Source of the DNA: Strongylocentrotus purpuratus
Lineage: Eukaryota > Echinodermata > Echinoidea > Camarodonta > Strongylocentrotidae
Reading direction: 5' to 3'
DNA: 64,000 nucleotides
NCBI RefSeq assembly: GCF_000002235.5
Contig: NW_022145596.1
Location: forward strand, 29,839,367 to 29,903,366
Under the pieces are notes generated by a model that did no database searches, had not been told where the DNA came from, and saw only the letters and a program-made list of their open reading frames with translations. Both the position numbers and the translations under genes were made by a program. This document shows, piece by piece, positions 44,866 through 56,333 of the stretch (position 1 is its first letter; each line of letters begins with the position of its first letter).

Positions 44866-45150
44866 TGTCCTTTACATTTACACCCCGATGTATGATACGC
44901 ATATTGTTATAACTTTTCAAATTATGGATTTATTATATTATTTTCATTCCAAAATTAACGATGAATTTATTTATTTGTATTTTTGGTAATGAATTTTTTA
45001 CATAAATTTATGATTATCACCATTTGAAGAATGTACTATGTTGTCCTTTACATTTACATCCCGAAGATGATATGCATAATTGTTATAACTTTTCAAATGA
45101 TGAATTTATTATATTATTACCACTCCCAAATTGCAGATGAATTTGTCAAT
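44866..45150. repeat. Diverged tandem duplication, step about 173 bp
   Basis: TTGTCCTTTACATTTACA, CCCGA, GATATGCATA-type and TTGTTATAACTTTTCAAAT occur in order near 44866-44935 and again near 45040-45105. Confidence 0.75.
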
Positions 45151-45179
45151 TAAATTCTTGATTATCATTCAATTCAATT

Positions 45180-46385
45180 ATTCAATTCAATTAAGTTTAT
45201 TCATTTCCATAAAAATCACATTAAAAAAAACACATTCATATAATAACATGTAAAATCTTTCACTAAAATATACATAAGTTCATTAAAATATTAAACAATA
45301 ATGGAAAAAGGGGAGTTATAAAAACCCAAATAAATGAGTTTGCCGAGATATTTCCCCCAAAATAATTAAACAAATTGTGATGAACATAAGAAAGATTTGA
45401 AATTACATAAACTTATTTTGCCCCAAAGAAAGCTCGTATAACAAAAAAACAAAAAAACAACAACATACAATCCCTACGAAAACACACATATATATAAAAT
45501 GGAAAAGTACTCTACCAAAAATCATATGTAATTAGATGCTGCTTTACACTCCTTTTAAATCCATTGTAATTCATTATAGATGTTATGTTATTTGGCCAAG
45601 TATTCCATATTGTTGGTGCTTTATGTCTGAAAGAAAATAATAAATAAGATTTATCAACAACCTATAGATGGTATTTATTTCTATTCCTTGTATTATAAGT
45701 ATAAATTGCATTATTGAGTGAAAGCATATTGTTAAGTGAACTGGGCAAAAAACCTTGATTGTGTTTAAATAATAGAATTAAGAGGCAATATTTATTTAGT
45801 TGATACACATCAAGAAACTTAAGATTCACAAATAATGGTCTAGTATGGGCACGATAAGAAGTTAGAGAGAAAATTCTAACCACTTTCTTATGTAACAAAA
45901 AAAGAGAGTTCAATTTTGACTTGTAAGTATTTGCCCAAACAGTATTACAAGTAGTTAAATATGGTAAAATGCTTTGAGGTAAAACTGTGCGGAGTTTTCC
46001 AACGATACCAACACTCTTTGACACTTTATTAGTTATATACAAAATATGGTCAGTCCATGACATACTTTCATTAATTAAGACGCCTAAAAATTTAACAGTG
46101 TGGACTCTTTGGATAATTTTATTATTCATTGATATTTTTAAATCTTTAGAAATGTTGGAATGAATATGTGATTTTCTATTGTAAAAATATACTAAATTGG
46201 ACTTTTCAGTATTTAAGGACAATCTATTACTATTAAACCAGTATGACACGTTGGTCAATTTATTGTTCAAATCATAATTAATTGATGAATAATTATCTGT
46301 TGAGTAAAGAATGTTGGTATCGTCGGCAAACAATATAAACTTCAATTCACTTGAGCAATTGGGAAGATCATTTATATATAATAAC
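45180..46385 (-). mobile_element. 5'-truncated CR1/jockey-type LINE, 3' half
   Basis: The minus-strand frame 46345-45662 (227 residues, open from 46385) begins inside the RT at YINDLPN and carries FILFADDTNIL, KFLGVLINESMSW and LPYLTTCNTVWANTYKSKL. It then has the C-terminal IYTYNTRNRNKYHL block that ends such ORFs. A stop falls shortly after. The 3' end near 45180 has an ATTCA-type simple tail. Truncation at 46385 coincides exactly with the start of the 157-bp-period element. Confidence 0.88.
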
Positions 46386-46900
46386 TAGATGGAATTTTGA
46401 CTGCGCGCAGTCGAAAATGATGCCCCCGCCATAGAGCAATTTAAACAAGTTTGGAGTTTAAATCTCCAGTGGTTCTTGAGATATCATGATAACAATCTCA
46501 ATGTATGGAATTTCATAAGTTGACCTCTGTGACCCTTGACATTTGACCTACGTGCTCCAAAATCTAATCAGATTGTCTTCCTATGGTGATACACACTATC
46601 ATTAAGTTTGAAGTTTAAATCTCCAGTGGTTCTTGAGATATTATGATAACAATCTCAATGTATGGAATTTCATAAGTTGACCTCTGTGACCCTTGACCTT
46701 TGACCTACGTGCTCCAAAATCTATTCAGATCGTCTTCCTATGGTGATAAATACTATTCCCGAGTCTTAAGTTTAAATCTTAAATGGTTCTTGAGATATTG
46801 TGATAACGGTCAAACGGGACGGACGTACGGACGGACGTACGGACGGACAACCCGAAAACATGATGCCTCCAGCACCACCTTCGGTGGCGGAGGCATAAAA
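46386..46900. repeat. Element with 157-bp internal tandem units
   Basis: AGTTTAAATCT occurs at 46455, 46612 and 46769, an exact step of 157. Each unit also holds GGTTCTTGAGATAT and a TGACCTCTGTGACC...GACCT block. The left end has GATGCCCCCGCC and the right end has GACGGACGTACGGACGG, then GATGCCTCCAG and GGTGGCGGAGGCAT. The GCCTCC and GGAGGC boxes near the two ends could be termini. Short frames through it are artefacts of the repeat. Confidence 0.85.
46694..46706 (+). promoter_or_regulatory. Perfect DR1 nuclear-receptor motif in the repeat
   Basis: TGACCTTTGACCT is the exact complement of AGGTCA-A-AGGTCA, the consensus for HNF4, RXR heterodimers and COUP-TF. Two further half-sites (TGACCT and TGACCC) lie just upstream. 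The equivalent site in the preceding unit (about 46537-46549) has one mismatch. Binding in vivo is untested. Confidence 0.5.
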
Positions 46901-48049
46901 ATAACATCATTTGAGGAATCTAAATTCTTAATGGTATTTTCCTCAGTGGATCCCTCTATTTTCACAGTATTTACCTTAAAAAGAAACATCCCTTTACATT
47001 AAATAGCACCTTCCTGTCGGTGAATTAAACTGTGCCTACACTGTTACTTCAAGGAGACGAGTATGACTGAAGCGGGAAGATAATTCCGATCTAAGCGCTC
47101 CTCTTTAACTTCAATCTATTATGTATCTATAAGAAGGTGAATCCAATTGCATCAAGGAAAAAACTGTTATTCACTGCATGAAATCCATCACCTTTGGCAA
47201 TACCGTCAGCTTTAACAGAACTTTGACCCAAAATATGTCACGTATTGCGTCAAAATCTAATTACATCCGGTTGTGATCGATCGATACATTTGTATAAATC
47301 TTTTCCCGCTGAAATCAGAGAAGTTAAGTTAAATATTATTCGGTAGAGTGTCTGCATGAGATTGTTCAAATGACTGAATGAGGGAAAGCGGTCAGTAAAT
47401 GTCAAATGTAAATTAAAAGGCGTTTGCTAGGCAGGCAATACATTTCTGAATGTTTTGTTACTGTTTTTCAAACGAGGTTGGGCCTATTATCCTCCTGTTG
47501 GGGGAAAAATGGACCATGTTATATCAACAAATTTTGTTGGGGAGGGGGGGGGGGGGGGGGAGGAGGTTGATGCATGCGATTAAGCGATTTTTATTAAGAA
47601 ATATGAATAAATATATCCATCTGCAATTCTTAACATCCCCGCGCCCCTTCTCACTCGCTCTCTCTTTCTCTCCCTCTCTCGCTCTCCGGTTATTTCTCTT
47701 TTTCTCTTCCCCTCTGTTTCTGTCTATGTCTCTGTTTCTGTCTCTGTCTCTAGACCTCCCTCCCCTCTCACCTCCTTCTCTACCCCCTCTCTCTCTCTAT
47801 TTGCCCCTCTCATTCTCTCCCTGTGGACGGATGAGGCTTTTGCCCCCGCTATTTTTCTTACCTCTATTTTGTATATCCCCTAAACTTACTCCTGGCTTTA
47901 TACTCGTCGTTAATGTGCATATCGAATTTTGGTCATACTTATATTCTGTCAACGGTCAACGATCTGCATTAAAATCTGTTTGTGAATATGAGGAGTGATA
48001 CTTAATAATGTAAGTCAACATTTTCAGAAAAAAAACTCTAGAACATTCA
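46901..48049. other. Non-genic DNA with simple repeats
   Basis: A G-rich run lies at 47540-47566 and a CT-rich tract at 47640-47820. Long Ser/Leu/Pro frames there are low complexity. No gene. Confidence 0.45.
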
Positions 48050-48540
48050 AGATTTCTACACTACAATACACAAAACAAAACAAAATAAAACAAAACAACA
48101 CAAAACAAAACAAAACAAGACAAACCAAAACAAATCGAAACAAAACGAAAAAACAAAAACAAATCAAAACATAACAAAACCAAAGCAAACCAAAATAATA
48201 AAGTGAAACAAAAAAAACTTCTCGGTCTACAAGTTAACATGATTAGAGATGGGCTTCCATTGGCATGCAGTTATTTTTGAATGGAAAATATGACATTGAA
48301 ACTTTAATGCTTTTGACAATTGCTAGTCATTCAGCACTACCTGCCTCAAAACAAAACATACAAACCAGAAATAAAAAATCCAAAGCAAAACAAAACAAAC
48401 ATCTATAGGCCTACAAGTCAACGTGATTAGAAATGAGGGCTTCCAATAACCAGTTATTCTGAATGAAAACTATGGCAATGAAACTTGACAATTGCAAGTC
48501 ATTCAGGCTTCACCACTATAAACCTGCCTAATCAGTGCCT
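48050..48540. repeat. (CAAAA)n tract and duplicated flank
   Basis: A degenerate CAAAA/ACAAA array covers about 48060-48215. A unit with CTACAAGT(T/C)AAC(A/G)TGATTAGA, GGGCTTCCA and GACAATTGC(T/A)AGTCATTCAG is present twice, near 48228-48345 and 48412-48515. A second short CAAAA array lies between them. Confidence 0.8.
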
Positions 48541-48629
48541 GTATTATTTTTGTATGGAGGCATTCCAGGCAGCCTATGTCGTAATTTTTTTGTCCAACTC
48601 TGCTAAAACAATTATATTGATGATTATAA

Positions 48630-48829
48630 TAATAACAACAGCAGCGACAATAATACTAACAATAATGATAATAATAATAATAATAATGTTAATAACGACG
48701 ATAATGATGAATATATTGATAATAATGATGATGAGGATAATAATGATTATAACCGTAATAATGATAATAATAACAATGATACTGATGATGATGATAATAA
48801 TAATAATAATAATAATGATAATAATAATG

Positions 48830-48893
<64 letters not shown>

Positions 48894-48902
48894 TAATAAT
48901 AA
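48630..48902. repeat. (AAT)n microsatellite
   Basis: About 270 bp of AAT with GAT/AAC variants, pure from about 48830. It is followed by TTTACACAGCGCTTAAAG, the same SINE-like box as at 39720. Poly-Ile and poly-Leu frames are artefacts. Confidence 0.97.
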
Positions 48903-49485
48903 ATCTGAATTTACACAGCGCTTAAAGCGGTATACCGTTTCTAAGCTCGTCATAAATGATTATACAGTCATCTGATTCATTCACGCGCACAATGTGCACC
49001 ATCTCCACTTTATTCGTCAACCATTATGTCAGTCCCCTAGGCTAATATAGTTTGAGGGTGCAGACCGTGCAGTGGTAGAATCTACACCCTCCCCCTTTTT
49101 AATAGGTTCAAACAGGGGGGGGGGGGGGTATAGCTCGGGGTATAGTAGTTGTAGGCCTACAATCTCAAGTTCAAGTTCAAGTTTAAGTTTATTCAAACCA
49201 ATCAAACACAACATTTTACAATCAATTGACACAAAAGAAATAAAAAACATGATAGGTTTGGGACCCCGGAGAAGCAGAGCTTGTGATAAGGGGCCCCTTA
49301 AAAGGTACATAAACAAAAACAAAATAACAGTATTTAGAATAACCGATGACAAAAACATATTTACAATGATAACTAAAGAGTAAATATGGGAACAGAAAAA
49401 AAGATAACACACATACACATACACACCCACGCACACACACACAGACACACCCACACACACACATACACACATGGCTTTCCAGGAT

Positions 49486-50313
49486 CTACTTTAACATATT
49501 TTGTAATCTCTCAAAAAGATATTCTCGACATGTATGTTTAAACATAGGTAGTGTTGGACTGGATCTGATGTTTTGTGGCAACTTATTCCATTCTTTGATA
49601 CAATTAATTACAAAAGAGTTCGAAGCAGTTTGTGTTCTCGCAAACGGCTGATGGATAAGATTTCTCTGACGTGTGTTGTACGAATGGACAGTCGAATTAA
49701 CAATAAACGCATCTTTTAAAAATGAATTATTTTGAGCAGATTGAGATTTGTACATGAATATCAAACAATTCATGGAGACTAATTCATCAAGAGGCAACAT
49801 CTGAAGTTGCACAAATAAAGGATTACTTGGAATTCTGTAATTTGAATTTGTAATGAGCCTGATAGCTTTCTTCTGAAGGACTATTATATGGCTCCTATAC
49901 GTATTTCCCCATGCAACATTACAATAAGTTAAGTGAGGCATAATGATAGCATTATAAAGAGTTACTAAAGTTTGCTCTGGTAAAAAAAAGCGTAACTTAA
50001 AAATCACACCAACACTCCTCGAGACCTTGGTACAAACATTGCTGAGGTGATCTTTCCAAGTTAAATGATCATCAACTGTAACTCCAAGAAACCTTACATT
50101 TTGACTCCGGTTGATCAGATGACCACCTATTGTCAGGGGGTCAATATTATCTGGGATTCTTTTGCCCCTTGATCTAAAAACAACATATTGAGTCTTACTA
50201 GCATTTAACAAAAGTTTGTTGCAACAAAACCACTTAAATATATTGTGAACTTCATTATTTGCAGACAAAATCAGATTATGCATGTCTTTGTGCCATGGTG
50301 AGAGAGCAAGCAA
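49486..50313 (-). pseudogene. LINE ORF, C-terminal RT part (after the frameshift)
   Basis: The frame resumes just after the catalytic FADD box (HKDMHNLILSANN...). It carries NKLLLNASKTQYVVF, VRFLGVTVDDHLTWKDH, MPHLTYCNVAWGNTY and the final VHSYNTRQRN and EWNKLPQNIR blocks, ending near 49486. This is the thumb and C-terminal domain normally continuous with the upstream frame. Confidence 0.88.
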
Positions 50314-52094
50314 GTATCATCAGCAAAAAGTGAATAAGTAAACAACTGAGATGAGTTTATAATATCATTAATATAAATCAAGAACAATAAGGGGCCCAGG
50401 ACTGAGCCTTGGGGTACGCCATATTTTACCTTCCTAGATTGTGATTTAACTCCATTAACCACTACATACTGTAATCGATTATGTAAGTAATTTTTAAACC
50501 ATTTCAAAGCTATCCCACGAATGCCATAATGCTCAAGCTTGCTTAATAATATATCATGATCAATAGTGTCGAATGCTTTCGATAAATCCAAAAACACACC
50601 AAGACAAAACTTCCCAGCATCAATTGCATTTATAATAGTGTTTACCAAATTCAAGACACCCATACTTGTAGAGCAATTCTTTCGAAAGCCAAATTGTTGT
50701 GGGATCAGAATATCATGAAGTCGAAGGAAGTCATCCAACCTTTTATACACTATTTTCTCTAGAATTTTTGAAAATATGGGTAACAAAGCAATTGGTCTAT
50801 AATTCTCAATGTTCTTACGATCATTCTTCTTGAATACAGGGATTACTTTAGCTATTTTCAATTTGTTTGGGACAATACCCTGAAACAAGGACTTATTAAA
50901 AATATCACACAAGGGTTCAACAATGCATTGAAGACAAGTTTTAATGACTTTTGGGGAAATGTCGTCAGAACCGCATGCCTTGGATGGTTTTAGAGTTAAA
51001 ACAAAGTTAGAAATTTCATGAACAGACGTTGGTCTAAAGTACAAGGACGAGGAGTGATTCTGCACTGACAAAAATTGATTGTATGATGTTTGGACAGGAG
51101 GAATTTCCTTGTTTATTTTAGAGGGCAAATCAATGAAATATTCATTAAAATATTTTGCTTTTTGTAAGTCTGATTTTAACAGTAAATCATTATGATACAT
51201 ATCATTTGGAAGTGGCGTCTTCTTCCCCCTCCCAAGCAAACCATTAATATGAGACCAAGTCTTTCTAATATCATTCTGAGTAGTTCGAAAAACATTATCA
51301 TAATAATCCTTCTTACTTTGACGAACAAGGTTTGTCAACAAGTTTTTATAGTCAACATAACTTTTCCGATTAATCTCATTTTGGTTCTTAATATATGTAT
51401 GATAAAGCTTATGTTTCTGATTAATAGATTTCAGAAGACTTGGAGTAATCCATGGTTTCCTGCATTTCTTCTCAGTCACACTCAATTCAACTAAAGGGAA
51501 ATGTAAATTATATAAGTTGGAAAAAATATCACTAAAATAGTCATAAGAAACATTTGCATCAAACAAGCTATATAAACTAGACCAATCAACTTGAAGAAGA
51601 TCGCGTTGGAAATTATTCATTCTTTCATCAGTAATCACACGTCTAAATAATTTATTGTGTACCTTTCCTGTAGTGACTGCATTGCCTTTGTTAATGCTAC
51701 AAATTGGCATGTGATCAGAGAAATCAGAACAGAATATTCCACAATAGAAATGGTCTTGAACACAGTTTGTAAATATATTATCGATTAAGGTTGCTGAAGA
51801 TGACGTGATACGAGTCGGTTTAGTGATTAGGGAAAGCAACCCAAACGAAAACATAAAGTCAACAAAATCTTTTACCTTTTCATCTACATCAACATTTAAC
51901 AAATTGATATTAAAGTCACCCATAATATAAATGTCATTCCTTTCTTTACTCAGTATTTGCATTTCATGATCAAAGCCATCAATAAATGATCTAATGTCAT
52001 TACCAGGTGCTCTATAAATGCATCCGACAATCGACTTTTTGTTTGCAATACTAATTTCTAAAAATACACATTCATAATAAGCAGCCATAGCCAT
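50297..52094 (-). pseudogene. LINE ORF, endonuclease end and RT palm (before the frameshift)
   Basis: About 600 residues. The start is within an AP endonuclease (IVGCIYRAPG, then IMGDFNINLL near residue 60, IDNIFTN near 105 and SDHMPI near 128). A linker follows, then the RT with NYRPIALLPIFSKILEK, GFRKNCSTS, FLDLSKAFDTIDH, YGVPQGSVLGPL and the catalytic FADDT. The frame fails right after FADDTCLLS through a one-base shift. No initiating sequence of its own is likely: the Met at 52094 sits in the TAATGGC repeat at the truncated 5' end. Confidence 0.88.
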
Positions 52095-52124
52095 TAGCCA
52101 TTAGCCATTAGTCATTAGCCATTT
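52087..52124. repeat. TAATGGC-type heptamer array at the LINE 5' junction
   Basis: GCCATTA is repeated about five times, two copies imperfect, exactly where the LINE is truncated. It may be extra sequence made during insertion. Confidence 0.8.
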
Positions 52125-52390
52125 TTACTGTCTAGGTCTAGATCTATCATATCAAATTCAAATGTTCTGTGTCTGAGCAAATTTGCGTGGCATTCAAAAA
52201 CCTAACCGCGTGAAAATACTTTTTTTTATTTAAAGAAAAAGAAAGAAACAATGGTAATTTTTGTCTTGAGTTTAGACTAAAAGTAAATAAATATTCACTC
52301 CTTTAAAACTAAAGCATCAACAACAACAACAGCACACGCATGTGGAACTAGAATCTGGAACGCAAAATTTGGAAAAATTTGGACTCCAAA

Positions 52391-52432
52391 ATGACAGATC
52401 CAGACAATAAATCAAGCGGCAGATTAGGAGTT
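52391..52432 (+). CDS. POLR1D: POLR1D exon 1 (RPAC2 N-terminus)
   Basis: It encodes MTDPDNKSSGRLGV, 14 codons in phase 0, and ends at a consensus donor GTAAGT (52433-52438). The short, poorly conserved, acidic/Ser-rich N-tail fits this subunit, whose conserved part starts in the next exon. The start is the ATG nearest the donor that keeps frame with exon 2; the frame is also open upstream, so a longer N-tail is possible. No TATA box is seen. The LINE ends 270 bases upstream on the opposite strand. Confidence 0.75.
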
Positions 52433-52805
52433 GTAAGTGAAATTATAGAGTTATTTGTTTCTTACTTATAATTATTGTATTGCATGAGTGTGCTATTGAA
52501 AATCAATTAAATTATAAGCGAGATGTGAGCCCGGTCCCATGCCTCCACGTTTGTGTGGGCTATCTATTGTCTGAGACTCTAGTCCTACTACTAGCGCTAG
52601 TCCATACGTACACGAATCCGGGCTAACTCGCCCCAGCCTCAAAGACTAGGGCGAGAAATCCCGACATGATTCACCGTTCGAGAGATACCAATATATGTTT
52701 GTGCTCATTGTGACTTAATAATGCCATTTCCAACCACAATCTGTAATGGAATTGTGTTAAATTAAATAAATGATACTTTTGAAGACAAGTCAATATAAGT
52801 ATAAC

Positions 52806-53820
52806 TAGGGTGTCTGATCGCGCACCCGATGTTGTGTGCTAAAATACTTCCCATAGAGATTGCACGCATCCCTATGCAGTCTACGTGCATTGCGCGACCA
52901 TTAAAATTGGTCAATGATTTTATGAAAAAAAATGAAATTCAAACCTTTGGGGCTTGTGATCCTGAAGGTGAAACTCAATAAATGAGGTGTCATATGAAAG
53001 AGCAGGTTTTTCTCCATATTCCCCAAAGGGGCGCACTCCCAAAATTCTAAAAATATCTTGGTCAAAACAGCGATTTAAATGTTGTTTGCATCCTAGCTCC
53101 AAAATTTGCCACTTTCCTGAGCTGCGCCCCCCGGGCTTATGTCCGGCTAGACGTAAGGAAAATATGTATGCACTTATTTTTTCGCTAGCCCCAAGAGATC
53201 ACTCGCCCCAACAGTTTAAAAATACCCTTCCCACATTTTTGGAATCAGCTAATTAGGGAGGCGTGAGCTCCGCTCAGTCCAAACCATGGTTACATCGCGT
53301 AACATGTGCGCTTATAGTGAATGAAAGTATGGATGGCCGTTCCCACCATAAACCCCGGAAGTTGAATACACGTTATAGTCAGTGGCAATATCGCGGAGAC
53401 ATCTCCGCGATATTGCCATTGACTATAACGTGCATTCACTTCCGGGTTTTTTGTGCGACGAACGCTAACCATACTAGTCAATGGCACATGTCGCGGAGAC
53501 AGCGTAGCTCAAGCTTGCAAGTCGCGCATTGGCTTAGCAGCATGCGTACGATATGCATACGCTTGCATATCGCGCGATACAGCTGTTTGGCTAAATTTAG
53601 CAAAACAACATCACTCTGCGTGGACGTCTTTTTCGTCGATTTTGACCAAAATGATATGAATATACCAGCATTTTGGAGGGGCTGTATCTTTTGATTGAAA
53701 CATCGGTGAAGCTTCAAATTTGAAATGTATTATTCTGATTACACTTTTTATTCAAATATCAAACAAAAATGGTGAAAAACGATCCCAAATTGAAAATTGA
53801 AAAATCGTTCAGACACCCTA
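52806..53820. mobile_element. Non-autonomous DNA transposon, TIR TAGGGTGTCTGA
   Basis: The ends TAGGGTGTCTGA(T)CG and (A)TCAGACACCCTA-type complement are inverted. The 7-bp direct repeats GTATAAC at 52799-52805 and 53821-53827 fit a target-site duplication (8 bp would suit hAT; 7 are seen). It is 1015 bp with no transposase frame. It carries the palindrome at 53351-53449. It lies inside the first intron of POLR1D. Confidence 0.85.
53351..53449. repeat. Near-perfect palindrome plus a half copy
   Basis: Arms of about 47 bp carry CGTTATAGTCA(G/A)TGGCAATATCGCGGAGA with few mismatches, and the centre GGAGACATCTCC is at 53395-53406. A third, single-arm copy (TAGTCAATGGCA..., then TCGCGGAGAC) follows at about 53475-53500. 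Confidence 0.93.
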
Positions 53821-53827
53821 GTATAAC

Positions 53828-54209
53828 TTCTCTTTATTATGTAAAATGACACAAAAATGGCATTTCGGACAATTCACTCACAGCTCGCAAGTCTCATTGC
53901 CGCACGTACATTAAATGTGCGTTGTATCAACTCGGACCACTGAAATTTGAGCAGTGTTTTTGTCAGTAAATCACTGCAAAAATATCATTTTCATAATGTA
54001 TATAAGGTCTATTTTTTATTCCTGGTATAAATTTTGTTATTGAGAAGTCGAATGTACTACATTTTAGACGAGATGGCTGAGTTTGTTCACATTCTTTCGT
54101 CCTGGCTGTAAATAGCAGACTACTGCTTAGCTGAGTGCATGTCAGGACATCTCGCGCTCCCTAGGGGGGTAGGTGCAGGGAGGGGGAGTTGCGCGGAAGC
54201 TTTGAAATA
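53828..54209. other. Intronic DNA
   Basis: Nothing recognisable beyond AT-rich sequence. Confidence 0.35.
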
Positions 54210-54480
54210 AGACGATTCGTTGTACCTTACTCGACTCATAATCCTTGTCTGAATTCAGTCCCTCCCCCCTCTCGCGCGAAGCTTTGACGTTTCACTAAAT
54301 TATTAGAGAAAGGAGACGATTTGTTGTACTATTCTCGACTCTTTATCCTTGTCTGAATTCTGTTCCCCCCCCCCCTCTCGTGGGGGGGAGGAGGGGGGGA
54401 CTCAGTTTCCCCCTTCCCGCGCAAAGCGCGGAAGCTTTGACAATAGTTGTACCGTTCTCGACTCCTTTTCCCTTTTTCTT
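54210..54480. repeat. Diverged tandem repeats, step about 105-130 bp
   Basis: The block GACGAT(T)...TTGTAC...CTCGACTC...ATCCTTGTCTGAATTC occurs near 54211 and 54317 and partly near 54444. C/G-rich stretches (CCCCCC...CTCTCG, GCGCGGAAGCTTTGAC) lie between the copies. Confidence 0.8.
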
Positions 54481-54596
54481 CCTACGTCCTCTTTCTTTTT
54501 TTTCTTGTCTTTCTCTCTCTTTTTTTTTGGCTGGCATTTTTTGGGGGGCGACCGCCCCCACTGCCCCCCCCCTGGCTACGCGCTTGCGACTCCATG

Positions 54597-55335
54597 TACA
54601 CATAGCTGCATTACTATCCTGGCTCTGTATTAAAACCTGTTCTATTGATTCTCAACATTTCAAACACCACTGTGCAAAACTCAACTTGTTTCACTAAAAG
54701 TCAGTAGTGACAATTTATGACACCTTAATAGCAGTAAAATACAATTTTTTCAAATCACTGATGCACGATGTTACTTTGTTAGAAAGAATAATTTAAAAAT
54801 TAAAATTGTGAGTCTACTGTCAAACCACGAGGAAGTTTGTGCATCTTCTTCCTTCCTTCCTTTTTGAGTACACTGTACAGACCTCTTTACAGAGTATTGT
54901 CGTACTATACTGGCGGTGTGTGCAGGTGGACCACTACACGGGGGTTTACCCACTCCAGCAAAGCATAGAGAGTCAATGCTAATGCGTATTGACCTCTAGC
55001 ACTGCATGCTTGCTGTGAGGCAGGTATTATTAGACCCATACACAAATACACACAACACACAATATATAGACTGCATACGATCATGTCGCTGCGGCTGTAA
55101 GCAAAGTTTGACAGTAGACTTACAATTTGAATTTTTTAAATATTCTTTTTAACATCTGTAAGTTGAAAAAATGTATTTTACTGCTATTTACATATATGTA
55201 CAAGTAGGTGTCATCAATTGTCACTAAAGTACAGATTTTTAGTGAAATCAGTTGAGTTTTGTACAGTGGTGTTTGAAATGTTGAGAATCAAAAGCACAGC
55301 TTTTACTACACAGCCAGGATAGTGATGCTCCTACA
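54597..55335. repeat. Foldback repeat with arms of about 237 bp
   Basis: 54597-54833 (starting CACATAGCTGCATTACTATCC and containing TTCAAACACCACTGTGCAAAA, shortened here in the arm comparison) is inverted at about 55099-55335 (ACAGTGGTGTTTGAAATG, then CCAGGATAGTGATG). The centre includes GTCAATGCTAATGCGTATTG. A direct third copy stands at 56871-57114, next to an inverted copy of the centre near 56800-56850. Confidence 0.85.
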
Positions 55336-55553
55336 TGTACATGTATGTGTGGGTTTACCCTTATTACTCAATTTACGAATAGTGCAGTGGGTTCTTAAAG
55401 TGCATTGAGCGCTGTACAGTAAGTTTACATGCTCTCATTAGCTGATACGCCCGAGTGGCTTCAAATTTAAATGAGAGAGGGCGCAACTTAAATTCAATGG
55501 CAAAGTCATTACGTAATATTACGTCACACCACAGAGATTTTGACACGTTCTGC

Positions 55554-56333
55554 TTTAAAGGACAAGTCCACTCGAAAAATAACTAACTTTCAATAAAAGA
55601 AGAAAAATCAGACAAATCAATCAAAAAAAGTTTGAGCAAAATCGGATAACTAATAAGAAAGTTATGAATTTTGAAAAAGTATGTAAAACTATGGAACAAT
55701 GAGAATTACAACACAAATTGCCAAGATGGTTATCAGTTTGTGACGTCATGTCCTCACAACTTTTCAATTGCTTTACATAGTTTAATCCCATTAATTTCCC
55801 TTTTTATCCCCCAAAACTTGATTTCCCCATGCCTTTGCCCAGGTTATATGATTTGTATCATATTGCGTGCATGACATTTCCCAAAAACTTTTTATGAATT
55901 TTGAAGAATTGATACTATTTTCTGAATATTGTATTTCATAATTATTGATTTTAATATAAATAGTTTATCAAAATTCAATTTTTTCATAATTTATCTGGAC
56001 AAAAATTACCCTTTATTTGTGCATCTACACAAACACATATTACTAACAATCTAACTTGGATGCTGGTGTGAAGAAATAAGATTCTTAGGGTGAAAATAGG
56101 AAATTTATATTATCAATATAAAGAAAATAATTAGTGGATAGTGAGGTCCATACGTCATAGATTCATAAGTGAGTTGCCAATTTGAGTAGTGATTTTCAAA
56201 GTTTTTCATGTCATTAAAAATTCATAACTTTCTTATTAGTTATCCGATTTTGCTCAAACTTGTTTTGATTGGTTTGTCTGATTTTTCTGGTTCTATTGAA
56301 AGTAACTTATTTTTGGAGTGGTCTTGGGCTTCA
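55554..56333. mobile_element. MITE with about 120-bp TIRs (GGACAAGTCCACTC family)
   Basis: The left end AAAGGACAAGTCCACTCGAAA through ATCGGATAACTAATAAGAAA and GTTATGAATTTT is mirrored at the right end from AAAATTCATAACTTTC to CTTGGGCTTCAAA. The arms are about 120 bp and fairly well matched. The interior is AT-rich and non-coding. A short relic of the same arm (GAGAAAGTTATGAATTTTTG) lies near 5740. Confidence 0.88.

Larger units (their letters stand above)
49150..52094 (-). mobile_element. Near-intact CR1/jockey-type LINE, 5'-truncated
   Basis: This is a minus-strand element of about 2.9 kb. It starts inside the AP endonuclease domain and continues through a full RT and C-terminal domain. The 3' UTR (49485-49150) includes an AC microsatellite (49407-49470) and ends in repeated ACTTGA units. 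It lacks the first part of the endonuclease and any ORF1. The single frameshift near 50305 is the only visible break in the body, so this is a young copy. A similar 3' tail occurs at 17298-17323. Confidence 0.92.

Noticed and set aside
47450..47998. A 182-residue plus-strand frame
   Set aside because: It runs through a G run and a CT-rich tract with low-complexity Ser/Leu/Pro and no motif.
48485..48925. A 146-residue Ile/Met-rich frame
   Set aside because: It is a direct translation of the AAT/GAT microsatellite.
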